From Haliclona indistincta (Eukaryota > Porifera > Demospongiae > Haplosclerida > Chalinidae): a stretch of DNA of 64,000 bases. Positions 50,901-61,986 of this stretch are shown piece after piece (the stretch's first letter is position 1; each line of letters begins with the position of its first letter). The stretch is taken from positions 6,133,754 to 6,197,753 of the forward strand of contig OZ024792.1 in the NCBI GenBank assembly GCA_964017065.1, written 5' to 3'. Below the pieces are notes generated by a model. It ran no database searches and was not told the DNA's origin. It saw nothing but the letters and a program-made list of their open reading frames with translations. Both the position numbers and the translations under genes were made by a program.

Positions 50901-52761
50901 AGTGGATCCATTCACTAACTACTCTTGTACTGTGAGAGCTGCTACAACTATTGGAGATGGTCCTGCAACAGCAGTGATGAGTGGAGTCACTGATGAAGAC
51001 AGTGAGTGCCTTACATGAGCCCATAATGAGAGTCTATTTCATTGTGGACTTCAATACATGAGTGCATGCTTCTTCTGTTTTCACAGAGCCTGAAGCACCT
51101 CCTCGTAATCTATCGGGATTTTCTGATACTTCTATGTCATTATCTCTTAGTTGGTGTATACCTCAGAAACCAAATGGAGTGATTAGTCATTACGAGCTCA
51201 GCGCATCTGGTGATGGACAAGTGTTTAACTGGACTATAAATGGATCACAGACCACAACCACACTGAGTGGACTCCTACCATACACCAACTACTCCTGTAG
51301 CATCACAGCTCACACCAGTGTTGGAGGAGGACCTGCAGCAACTACCAGTGTGACTACTCTACAAGACAGTGAGTTGATTTAGATTTTAGAAATTTAATCT
51401 AATTTTAAATTTTAGATCCTAGTGGACCTCCTCTAAATTTCATGTCATCAATCACCTCTCGTGCAATCAATCTCTTCTGGTCTCCTCCTCTTCCCTCACA
51501 ACGTAATGGAGTCATCATCAGCTATCTCATAACCTGCAGCTCAGGAGGCAGCATCATCAACAGCACCAGAACCAGCAGTACCAGTCTGACCATCACAGGA
51601 CTGCAGCCATTCACCAACTACACCTGTTCTGTGAGAGCTGCAACAATAGTGGGAGATGGACCAGCTGCAGTGAACACTATATTAACAAATGAAGAGAGTA
51701 AGTGCAGTTCCTCTTCAATTAATAATATGCTGCTCTTTGTCTAGAACCAGGATCACCTCCAGATATGATTTTGATTAAAACTATAACTTCAAAGAGTGTT
51801 ACACTCACTTGGAAGCCCCCAACAGAGCCTAATGGATTCATCTCTGAATATCAATTCCAGTGCTCTGGAGAAAATTATGTGGTCAACAGCAATGTAACGG
51901 GCTCACAGACTACAAATACTCTAAATGGACTCCTACCATACACCAACTACTCCTGTAGCATCACAGCTCACACCAGTGTTGGAGGAGGACCTGCAGCAAC
52001 TACCAGTGTGACTACTCTACAAGATAGTGAGCTCAAAATTGTGTGCCCAACTTTATAATTATCGATCACTAATTCAGTTCCTAGCGGTCCTCCACAAAGC
52101 TTCATACCATTAGCCATGTCTCACAACATCACTCTCTCCTGGTCTCCTCCTCTCTCCTCACAACGTAATGGAGTCATCATCAGCTATCTCATCACCTGCA
52201 GCTCAGGAGGCAGCATCATCAACAGCACCAGAACCAGCAGTACCAGTCTGACCATCACAGGACTGGAGCCATTTACCAACTATACCTGTTCTGTGAGAGC
52301 TGCAACAGTAGTGGGAGATGGACCAGCTGCAGTGAATACAATAGAAACTCAAGAAGAATGTAGGTTCCTAAGTTACAATAATAACTACATTACATCTTTG
52401 CTCTATAGTTGTTTCAACAACTGCATGTATATGCCCATCTCCCTCACAAGATGTAACAGCTGCAACCAGCTTTACTACATCCCATCAACTAATCACAGCA
52501 GTGGTAGTTACATTCTTTCTCACTTTTGTTAGCACATTTGTACTCAGTTCTCTGTTGTTTTTGTTGATATTGAAGAGGTCTGGGAATGCAAAAGCTCAGA
52601 GCAAACTACAAAAGCAATCTGAACCAGCAGAGGGGACTTATGAAATGGTGAATACTGAGAAAACAGCAGAGGCTGAGTATGAGATTATAGACCATAACAA
52701 GAAAGGAGTGACCCTTGAGGAGAACCCAGCTTACTCTGTTCACACATTCCATCCACAGTAA
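44978..52761 (+). CDS. g7: intact Ig/FN3 transmembrane receptor with tyrosine tail
   Basis: Twenty-two exons, about 2097 residues, all open. Signal 44978-45074; Ig-like 45124-45414, 45473-45721, 45778-46110, 46164-46418, 46847-47098, 47148-47480, 47536-47847, 47894-48205, 48246-48554; Trp-less Ig-like 48607-48948; FN3 49011-49343, 49399-49677, 49734-50015, 50066-50344, 50394-50669, 50723-51001, 51087-51368, 51416-51697, 51745-52026, 52078-52359; membrane and tail 52409-52761 (YEMV, YEII, NPAY). All introns GT-AG, phase 1. The donor after 49343 (A|GTGATA) is weak, because the end of that exon differs from its relatives. A foldback MITE sits in the intron 46419-46846. A second FN3 plus membrane/tail exon set follows at 52922-53620 and could serve as an alternative 3' end. 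The best-preserved complete receptor here. Confidence 0.92.
46456..46806. mobile_element. Foldback MITE in g7 intron
   Basis: Long inverted repeat: the left arm from about 46456 (AAGATTTCTATCGAAATC) pairs with a right arm ending near 46806. The right arm lacks the outer GATTTCGATAGAAATC block present in the copy at 56217-56606. No coding potential. Confidence 0.8.
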
Positions 52762-52921
52762 CTGAATTTCAATATTAATTATAATCAGACATACATGTAG
52801 TTAGGTGCATGCATACAAGACTAAGAGTTCATGTATAGTCTGTACTTGCTAGGCATTGAGTGTGTTTGAAACTTTTTGAGTTATAGTCTTGTATGTTAAC
52901 ATTTAAACGTTGAGCATTGAG

Positions 52922-53620
52922 TACCATTTAATTATGGTCCTCACAATGTCCAGATCATGAGACTAGCCTCTACTCAACTTTCTGTAAGATGGAGTCCACT
53001 GAATCTAGAAGAAGCTCGTGGGTTCATCACTCACTATACAGTGACTGCAGAGCCTGTTAGTACCACTCAAACGAGACAGCAAACTGAAGGAGTATTGAGT
53101 GTAAGAGTGCTTCCTAATACTACCAGTGTAGTAATGCATGGACTGAGCTCTGCATTAACCTATTGGATCACAGTATCAGCCAATACTGTGGTTGGAACAA
53201 GCACTAATAACAGCAAATGTCTTGCAAATCCATCAGGTACTGATTGTTACTTTAAAGGAATTATTTACTTCTTTTTAACTTTTAGCACACTCAGACTTTG
53301 TATGCCCATCTTCCTTAAAAGATATCAGCAGCTACTTTGGTGTAACTCAGTTAATCACAGCAGTGGTAGTTACATTCTTTCTCACTTTTGTTAGCACATT
53401 TGTGCTCAGTTTTCTGTTGTTTTTGTTGATAATGAAGAGGTCTGGGAATGCAAAAGATCAGAGCAAACTACAAAAGCAATCTGAACCAGTAGAAGGAACA
53501 TATGAAATGGTGAACACTGAGAAAACAGCAGAGGCTGAGTATGAGGTTATTGACTATAAAAAGAAAGGAGTGACCCTTGAAGAGAACCCAGCTTACTCTG
53601 TTCACACATTCTGTTCATAA
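52922..53620 (+). CDS. Spare FN3 + membrane/tail cassette after g7
   Basis: Two open exons: FN3 52922-53236 (contains [17 protein letters not shown]) and membrane/tail 53286-53620 (YEMV, YEVI, NPAY, ending TFCS). They match the last two exons of g3 (8234-7923 and 7873-7521). Both keep phase 1, so g7 could splice to them in place of 52409-52761 to make a different tail. The acceptor before 52922 has a poor pyrimidine tract, so the other reading is a remnant of a deleted gene. RNA evidence would decide. Confidence 0.6.
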
Positions 53621-53975
53621 ACACATGACATGTTCAACATTAATAACGACAAAATTCATATTATGTGAAAAGGTTTATATTTGTGTATGTACTTAATGAC
53701 TTTTGTATATTGACTCAAATTTTTGTATATATTGATTTCACTATTGTGGCTAGTAAATGAGGAGGTTTCATTTTGATGTTGTTTTTCAGCAACGCACTGC
53801 CAGAAAACATTACTGGATAAATTTTATGGTTTGATTAAAACCTATGGTTGCAGGATAAACACATTATACTAATCCAGATTCAAAAGTGTGTGGGTTGTAT
53901 CTTCATGAGAAACAAAATGCTTTATAATACTGTGTGCATTGCCAAGACCAAACAATGTAGAGCATAAATATTATT
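53621..53975. other. Spacer matching the g3-g2 spacer, no gene seen
   Basis: Inverted counterpart of 7147-7520. It ends at the exact point where a composite insertion begins. Confidence 0.5.
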
Positions 53976-54391
53976 AGGGAGACACGGTAGTGTCTCCCTA
54001 TGTAGGGTTGAACGAGAAAACAAGATGGCGGCTACATACAATGTATTAGCGTTCAAACGCTGATATTTCGCCTGGTCATGAATTTTATACGTCCAAAGAC
54101 ACTTAAATCTGCTATCTGGCGTTGCCCCATCTTACAGTAGCAAGGAGATTGCTCGAGATTGTTACTAAAGTGACGAACCTGGAAACGGTGAAAATCGACT
54201 TTCGTCATCTTCGTTTTCTTCTTCTTCTTTCTTCTTTCTTCAACTCGCCTAGCACCTTTACGTGAGCAGTGCCGAGACCAAAACACCCACGAACAGTCGT
54301 GAAATTCTCCTGGCATGTGCCTTTTGAACTTAGTTTTTAGCGAAACGACGATATAAATTCCGCGATTTCTCGATCGTGATCCATTGTCAGC
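53976..54391 (-). repeat. Dispersed repeat with terminal hairpin (copy 2)
   Basis: Inverted match to 25070-25484, with terminal palindrome AGGGAGACAC / GTGTCTCCCT at 53976-54000. It is interrupted at 54397 by the nested TIR element and resumes after 55798. Confidence 0.6.
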
Positions 54392-54397
54392 TAAGTG

Positions 54398-55789
54398 GGT
54401 GGTTACTAAAACCCGGGACGGGACGGGACTCAGGCGGGATGTCCCGTCCCGTCCCGCATACTAAAATGCGGGACGAAAATAAATAATAAATCTTTCATTA
54501 TTACTGTATAGTCTAGCCTAGTACCTAGTCGCTGTCGTGAAAGGCCTCTATGTTGCAGGCATTTATCTACATGTGCAGTAATGTCTGCATACTGAAATTA
54601 ATGTTGCATTGCTACATGTTATTTCCGGGTAATAATTATTATTATTGTGAGTTATTTTCCCAATAGCATATTATATTGGAAAAGGTACATGCACTGAAAT
54701 AAAACCGAAATTGTACATGTTGTACAATTGTGTGATGACAAAAATAAAACTGAGCCATGACAAAAGGGAAAATAATTATAGTCTAGCTACTTGCAGTTAG
54801 AACAGAACCATTTTCGTAACAACCTCTGAGGATTTCCAATACATTTAAAATGGTACCACTCCTTGCATCGACTGCATTCCACCATCTCCTCATCATAAGA
54901 GTCTGGTAGCAAGCATGGACAAAAGATATGTATGGATTACTTCAAGCCTTCTGACTGATTGTTAGTCACTCCGCTGTACGGATTGTACACACAGAGCTTC
55001 TCTAATACCCATCTTCCAACAGATTTTGGAACAAGGAATAGTCACGGGTATACTCTCAGGAGGGCAGTCTAGTAATCCCACCTCTTTCTTGTACACGATG
55101 TTGGCATGATCAATAGCACTTGCTTTTTCGAACTCATTCATCTTGGATGGGAGCCTGAGTGCGAACAAAATTATGGTTGGATGATTTGGTAGAATTTCGG
55201 TGGCAGAAGTCAACAGCTGCACTTTGATCACCTTGGTAGTGAACCAGAGTGAAGGTAGTTTCTCCTATGAGTTGATACCCATGTCGTTGAAATTCTTCGG
55301 ATGGCCCATTTGGAGTGTCTAAATCAAAATAGAACTTCTTTACCAATGGTTCTTTTCTTGGAAGCTTGGTCGCACCCTGATTTATCCAGCGATACTGATC
55401 ACATCTCCAGTCATCTAATCAAACATAACATGATAGTAAATATCATAGATATGCATAATAAATTTCAAGTTGTTTTTAGGTTACCTTGCTTGGCATCATC
55501 AACAAGTACAGTTCACCAGCCTTTGGCTTTTTTGGAGGACTAGTAATGATTGTATCACCATCTTGCTCCAGTCCTTGTTCCTTTGCCCTTGTTAGAATTG
55601 CAACAACTTCTGTAATAGAAACAGATTTCTGGAGATCGAAGACTCTGTTCGTCATCGTCAAATAGCAAGCACGTGAGCAAAGGAACGAGTCACGCCCTCC
55701 CCACCCTTATGCGTCCCGCATTTTAGTATGCGGGACGGGACGGGACATCCCGCCTGAGTCCCGTCCCGTCCCGGGTTTTAGTAACCACC
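54398..55789. mobile_element. 1.39-kb TIR transposon with 9-bp target duplication
   Basis: Ends start GGTGGTTACTAAAACCCGGG and form terminal inverted repeats of about 79 bases rich in GGGAC motifs. The element is flanked by AGCTAAGTG at 54389-54397 and 55790-55798, a perfect 9-base target duplication. A Mutator-like origin is possible from the duplication length; no transposase is seen. Confidence 0.85.
54962..55661 (-). CDS. Uncharacterised protein fragments inside the TIR element
   Basis: Read leftwards: a first open part 55661-55486 (starts MTMTNRVFDLQKSVSI, ends at a GTAACC donor-like site), then from about 55416 a second open part with WRCDQYRWINQG and TLVHYQGD, which breaks frame near 55134-55231 and continues in another frame to a stop at 54962. 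I do not recognise the family. The phase across the possible intron does not fit cleanly, so this may be a decayed or captured gene. Confidence 0.35.
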
Positions 55790-56216
55790 AGCTAAGTGTT
55801 AGACGCCATTAATAATTATAGTGATTGCGCAATACGCACGTGACCAAGCTGTGGTTAGCGCACGTGACCAAGCACAAGCTGAGTATCGCCACGCCGTATA
55901 GATCACGGAGAACACATATTTGTCTGGAGTCTTCGAAGAACGGTAAGCTAGCAAGCGCAGAATCTTCATTCTGCCTTGCCAGATAATTATAACCGCCGTA
56001 AACAAGTGTGGGCGGGGCTCTTATGCACTGTATTCGTGCATGCGTAGGCGAGCTGATATCTACAGCATAAGAATTATTTAGCTACAAGTTTAAAATTGTT
56101 AATAATAAAGAAAAGCCATCAACAACAGGAAAACCAAACCAATGGTGGAAACAAAGATGTTACAGTAATGACATGATATTGAACTGCACTTCACTGAAAA
56201 AGAAAAAAAGGACACA

Positions 56217-56606
56217 AACAAGAAAATTAAAAAGATTTCTATCGAAATCAAAAGGATGTAGGGTTGTGAAATCTACCACTGGTCAACAATGTAAACTAAC
56301 AAGGAACAAGCATGGAACGGTAACACGATTGACTTGCTAACAGACCATAGATCCCTACATCAGTGGCTGTACATAAGCTGTCACAAGCTGAATGCACGTT
56401 AGGTGTCAGTCAACAGCAACAAGCTAAGCTGAACTAGCTATAGTCAACTACAGCAGCCACTGATGTAGGGATCTATGGTCTGTTAGCAAGTCAATCGTGT
56501 TACCGTTCCATGCTTGTTCCTTGTTAGTTTACATTGTTGACCAGTGGTAGATTTCACAACCCTACATCCTTTTGATTTCGATAGAAATCTTTTTAATTTT
56601 CTTGTT
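56217..56606. mobile_element. Foldback MITE, most complete copy
   Basis: Arms of about 170 bases, close to perfect, run from 56217 (AACAAGAAAATTAAAAAG) to about 56606, around a short AGCT-rich loop. Copies: 46456-46806 and, partly, 34427-34680. No coding potential. Confidence 0.82.
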
Positions 56607-56914
56607 GATGTATATAATTCGATACTAAGTAGACTTTGTTAGTGATTCTATACTAAGTAGACTATTGTTAGTGAGTGCATAGAGGGGAATTACTGCTGTA
56701 GCTTTTCACCTATACGACTGGAATCAAAGCTTTGCAGTAGAGATTCTGCATCGAACACCGTGTGGCTTTCCACTAAGTATGCACGTGCGTGGTATAGTGT
56801 CCGTATGAGCATAATAATATTTACCACAACTTGACCGTCGGAGCGCTCTGACCGCTGCGGTTGCGACGGCCCTGAACTAGGAACTACATTATACTGAAGA
56901 TTTGAAGAAGAGCG
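56607..56914 (+). promoter_or_regulatory. Class I promoter / 5' UTR of g8
   Basis: Inverted counterpart of 6839-7146 before g2 with almost no change; contains the GC-rich block near 56836-56875. Confidence 0.55.
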
Positions 56915-59900
56915 ATGTTGCAGCCGTCATTACTAGCCTTGCTAGTGACACTGTTAGCTGCTGTGAGGAATGGAGCACATTATAGCTCATCTGCTGATGT
57001 GTGCAAGAATTGTAAGTATTTCTTTACTTGTTCTGTATCTGATGTGTTGCTGTTCTTCAGGTACCATCAGTGAACTGATGATTACTCCATCACACAATAT
57101 CACTATTGAGTCTGGTACTACTGTATCACTGAGTTGCACTGCTAAGCATACAAGTGATCAAGATTGCTCAATGTGTTTGGTGTGGAAGCATAATGACAGG
57201 CTTCTCTCTGATGTGATGTTTACAACGATCAATGAAACATTGAGTAGTACATTACCACTCACTGTTAACATAAGTACCCAAGGAGAGTATAGCTGCCAGA
57301 CAAATGGGACAGAGACAGAGATAGTACAGTCAGTAAACATTGAAGTTCTTGGTAAGAAAATCACACTCTTCATACTGTTACATGTAATCATATGAAATTT
57401 ACAGAAATTGTCATCACTGGACAATACCAGCAAATCCAATTGGGTAACACATCTACTGTTACCTGCAGTGTATCACAATTGATGAACACTACTATCAGAT
57501 GGATATCACATGATGGAGCAGTAGTGAGCAGCTCAGGTGTTCTGATGCTGTTTGGTGACCGCACCGTTGATGGAAGAATATTCAGATGTGTAGTGAACTC
57601 ACCACAGCTTTATTCTTCAGGAGAAAGAAATATCACTGTTTTAATTAAAAGTAAGTTTCAATGATATCATTAAAAAATTCATTTTTAAATCTCATAGATA
57701 CATATGTTAACATGGTAACAGTCTCTGTGAATAATCTAATGGTACCTGTTGGGACTAACACTTATCAAATGACTTGTTTTGTCACTCTGAGTAGTTCTAT
57801 TGGTCCTAATATCAGTGCTCTGAGTATATCATGGCAGCACAACAACCAGCCAGTTGACTCATCACAAGATAGAGTTCAAGTATCAGAGCCATTAGGTGTA
57901 CTAAGTTTTTTCACAAATAGTCTCACACTCAGTGATATCAATCTGCATGATAGTGGAGAGTATTGCTGCACTGCTAGTATTGCAGGGAATCAGACTAAAC
58001 CAGAAGATTGTGTTGAAGTAAAGGTCACAACTAATGGTGAGTGTATTTCATTATATTAACTGAAAGTTTCATTTGCCAAACTACCTACAGATGCAATTAG
58101 AATTTCTGGTAATTTTTAAAATTTACAAATCGGCAGCTCCATACAGCTGATGTGCAGAACACCAAATTTGACAAACAGTGCTATCAAGTGGTTATCTCAT
58201 GATGGGTCAGTGTTGAACAGCTCAGGTGTTCTGATACTACAGTCAGTGAACTACACTATCAATGGAACAATGATCACATGCTCAGTGAACTCATCACAAC
58301 TGATAAACACCATCAATGAGACCATCACACTTACTGTACAAGGTGAGAGACATTTGATATTACATGCAGCATTGGTCACTCATCTCTGCAGCAACATCAG
58401 TTACTCAAGCCACTATTATCAACCCACCATCATATGTTGTTGATGGTGACCAGAATGTTGAGCTGCAGTGTACTGTCACACTGAGTAGCACCATTGGACC
58501 AGACTACAGTGCTCTCAGTATTGACTGGAGAGACACCACTGACACTATCATCAACAACTGCTCCAGCCCTCAGCCACATGGGAACACACAGATCAGTGAC
58601 ACCTTCTCTTGTAACCTGACACTAGCCACTATCTCAGCTACTAGTGCAGGACTTTACTCCTGTAATGCTGCAATCAGTACCAGTAGTTTTATTAATCAAG
58701 TTAATCTTCAAGTACAAGGTTTGGGAATTTGTGCCAATGCTTGAAATGTACTTTTTTGACATGTACAGGATCTCTCCAGAGTGCTAGTCTTCTCACACCA
58801 GTGAATGTTGTTCTTGGACAGTCATCTGTGCTGACTTGTGAAGTGCACACTTCACTACCAGTCACCACTAACCTGCTCTCAGTCCAGTGGATGCACAGAG
58901 GGAGTCTGGTCACTGGTAGTGGTGGGTTTGTACTAAAGCAAGGATCAGGGCCAGGTGCTTCAGTGTATGTGACTGAGTTGACTCTGAGTGAGACTACTGT
59001 TGAGAGCTCAGGACTGTACTCCTGTCGTGTGTCTACTGACAGACAACAAGTAACAGCTGAAGCCAACCTCACTGTAGCATGTGAGTGGATTGAGCTAAAC
59101 TGTCATCATTTGATTGTCTCTTATAGTTTCTCATATTGATGTTCACACTGGACCATCCAATGGATTCCCCTCACAACCTCTACTGGATACCAGTACTAGA
59201 CTGAACTGCTCTGTCACACTCCATCCTCAGCTCAACCAGCTCACCATCCTTACCATCCAGTACCAGTGGTCCTCTAATGGTGTGACAAGAGGCAGTGAAC
59301 TGGAACTAGTGCTACCCAACTTGAGTCCAGCTGATGCTACAACCTACTCTTGCACAGTGACAGTCTCTTCAGCTAACCCAGGAGAACACCTGATCAGACA
59401 AATCAGTAATCAGTCAATGCATGACCTAAGAGCAAAAGGTGTGTCACATATGTGTATGCAATGTGATCTTTTGATTTTTTCACAGTTCCAACTCCAATTG
59501 CTCATCTCTCACCTGATAGCAGATCAGTTTATTATTCTGGAGAAGATCTCAATGTAACATGTATCAGTAGTGTAGTGGGTGCAGTGTTCACTTGGAGAGC
59601 AGTTAATATTATAACACAGCAACCATTGATCATACCAAATACTACTGTGAGCAGTGGTAGCAATACCAGTGTACTCATTCTCAGACCAATCAGAGTCAGT
59701 GATCATGTTCTAGTGGACTTTATTTGTGCAGTAGCATTTCCTGAGAATATGAACATCATCGGAAGTACATCTTTAACTCTAGTCAATATAAATGGTATTT
59801 TAAAAACTTTTACTGTGATGTTATCATTTGTATTTCTCAGTTCCATCATTGAGTGTGTCAGTGTCTTCCAATGCTAGTACAGTACTGGATATCAGTGGAT

Positions 59901-61986
59901 ACAATTCCTTCACTGTACAGTGCGGAGGAACATTTATTCCTAGGTTTCATCAATCAGGAGAATCACTTTCATTCATGTTAACCAGAAACAGTGTATCAGT
60001 CACTGATGGGCTTTCAACTAGTCCAGTGATGGCAACAGGAGATACAGTCTCTCAGAGCAGCTCAGTACAGCAGACTGCATCCTCAGGTCCAGCCACACTA
60101 GTCTACAACTGCACTGTTGAGTTCAGCATCAGTGGATCACTCATTACTACTGCCAGTAACACAACACAGGTCATTGTGAAGGGTGAGCTAGCCTTGTATA
60201 CCATTGGCCCACATGCATCTCTCCTCTCAACCTACCTGGAACAGGTCCCTCACTACCAGCAGCTCCAGTAGTAATGGCACCAGTGACTACACCAACATCT
60301 GCTGTGATACAATGGAGTGTTCCTGTAGTGACCTACTCTCCTGAACAATACACTGTCTACTACACTACCAACAGCAGTGGCTGTCCTACCAACTCAGATG
60401 AGGGCTACAACAAGAGTGTGACTGTTTATGGTCTCAACCACACTGACTTCTTCACCATAAGAGACCAGCAGTACAATGTGACACTGAACAATCTTCATCC
60501 TTACACAGTGTACTGCTATAAAGTAGTGGCTACTAACACTGAGGGAAGGAATGAGTCTATGATGGGGATGTTTGAAACTAATGAAACTGGTACTTGCATT
60601 CATATTATACAATTTATTTTAACCCATTGTACTAATGTAGTTCCTAGAGGACCACCTCAGAAATTCATTGCCTCTACTACATCTCACAACATCATTCTCT
60701 CCTGGTCTCCTCCTCTTCCCTCTCAACAAAATGGAGTCATCACTGGCTACATCCTTAACTGCACTATTGGTGGTGTGACAGTCAGTACCATGACATCTAA
60801 AACCATTCAAGATGTACAGATCAATCCATTCACAAGCTACACATGTTCTGTGAGTGCAGCAACAATAGTGGGAGATGGTCCACCAGCAACAGTTAGTGGA
60901 ACCTCTGATGAAGATGGTGAGTACATCATTCACTATAGCTACTGTGATATCACTCATGATGTGCTGTACAGTCCCTGCAGGACCACCTCGTAACTTCTCT
61001 ATTGTTGCTGAGAGCTCAACATCACTATATATTATTTGGAGTGCTCCAGCAACATCAAATGGAGTAATTACTGAGTACCAGATCCAGTGTTCTGGTGATA
61101 ACAAAAACTTTACCTCGGCAGTGATGGGCTCACCGACCACAACCACACTGAGTGGACTCCTACCATACACCAACTACTCCTGTAGCATCACAGCTCACAC
61201 CAGTGCTGGAGGAGGACCTGCAGCAACTACCAGTGTGACAACTCTACAAGATAGTGAGCTCAATTTTTACGTCCCAACACTATAATTATCACTCACTAAT
61301 TCAGTTCCTAGCGGTCCTCCACAAAACTTCATACTATTAGCCATGTCTCACAACATCACTCTCTCCTGGTCTCCTCCTCTCTTCTCACAACGTAATGGAG
61401 TCATCATCAGCTATCTCATCACCTGCAGCTCAGGAGGCAGCACCATCAACAGCACCAGAACCAGCAGTACCAGTCTGACCATCACAGGACTGCAGCCATT
61501 CACCAACTACACCTGTTCTGTGAGAGCTACAACAGTAGTTGGAGATGGACCAGCTGCAGTGAAGACAGTAGAAACTCAAAATGAATGTAAGTTTCTATGT
61601 TATAATAATAACTACATTATCTTTGCTCTATAGTTGTTTCAACAACTGCATGTATATGCCCATCTCCCTCACAAGATGTAACAGCTGCAACCAGCTTTAC
61701 TACATCCCATCAACTAATCACAGCAGTGGTAGTTACATTCTTTCTCACTTTTGTTAGCACATTTGTGCTCAGTTTTTTGTTGTTTTTGTTGATAATGAAG
61801 AGGTCTGGGAATGCAAAAGATCTGAGCAAACTACAAAAGCAATCTGAACCAGTAGAAGGAACGTATGAAATGGTGAACACAGAGAAAGCAGCAGAGGCTG
61901 AGTATGACATTATAGACCATAACAAGAAAGGAGTGACCCTTGAGGAGAACCCAGCTTACTCTGTTCACACATTCCGTCCACAGTAA
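56915..61986 (+). CDS. g8: Ig/FN3 transmembrane receptor with tyrosine tail
   Basis: Fifteen exons: signal 56915-57011; Ig-like 57061-57351, 57405-57650, 57698-58036, 58091-58342 (stop inside), 58392-58718, 58769-59080, 59127-59438, 59486-59794; Trp-less Ig-like 59841-60182; FN3 60245-60589, 60641-60916, 60972-61253, 61305-61586; membrane and tail 61634-61986. All GT-AG, phase 1. Complete count is 1454 residues, or 1370 if the stop-bearing exon is skipped. The tail has GTYEMV, EAEYDII and NPAYSVH, and ends TFRPQ. It mirrors g2 but has two fewer FN3 domains. Type I surface receptor by domain order; ligand unknown. Confidence 0.86.
58091..58342 (+). pseudogene. Ig exon of g8 with in-frame stop
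   Basis: Splice sites and length (252) are normal, but codon 58117-58119 is TAA; the copies in g2 and g7 have AAG at the same place. The rest of the exon is open and well conserved. Exon skipping keeps the frame. Confidence 0.82.

Larger units (their letters stand above)
53976..56606. mobile_element. 2.6-kb composite insertion with known empty site
   Basis: The inverted counterpart in the left half runs continuously across 7146/7147, while here the same flanks (ATATTATT and GATGTATATA) are split by 2631 bases. The insert contains, in order, the dispersed repeat (53976-54391 and 55799 onward), a nested TIR element (54398-55789) and a foldback MITE (56217-56606). It therefore entered after the inverted duplication formed, or was lost from the left side. 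Confidence 0.75.
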
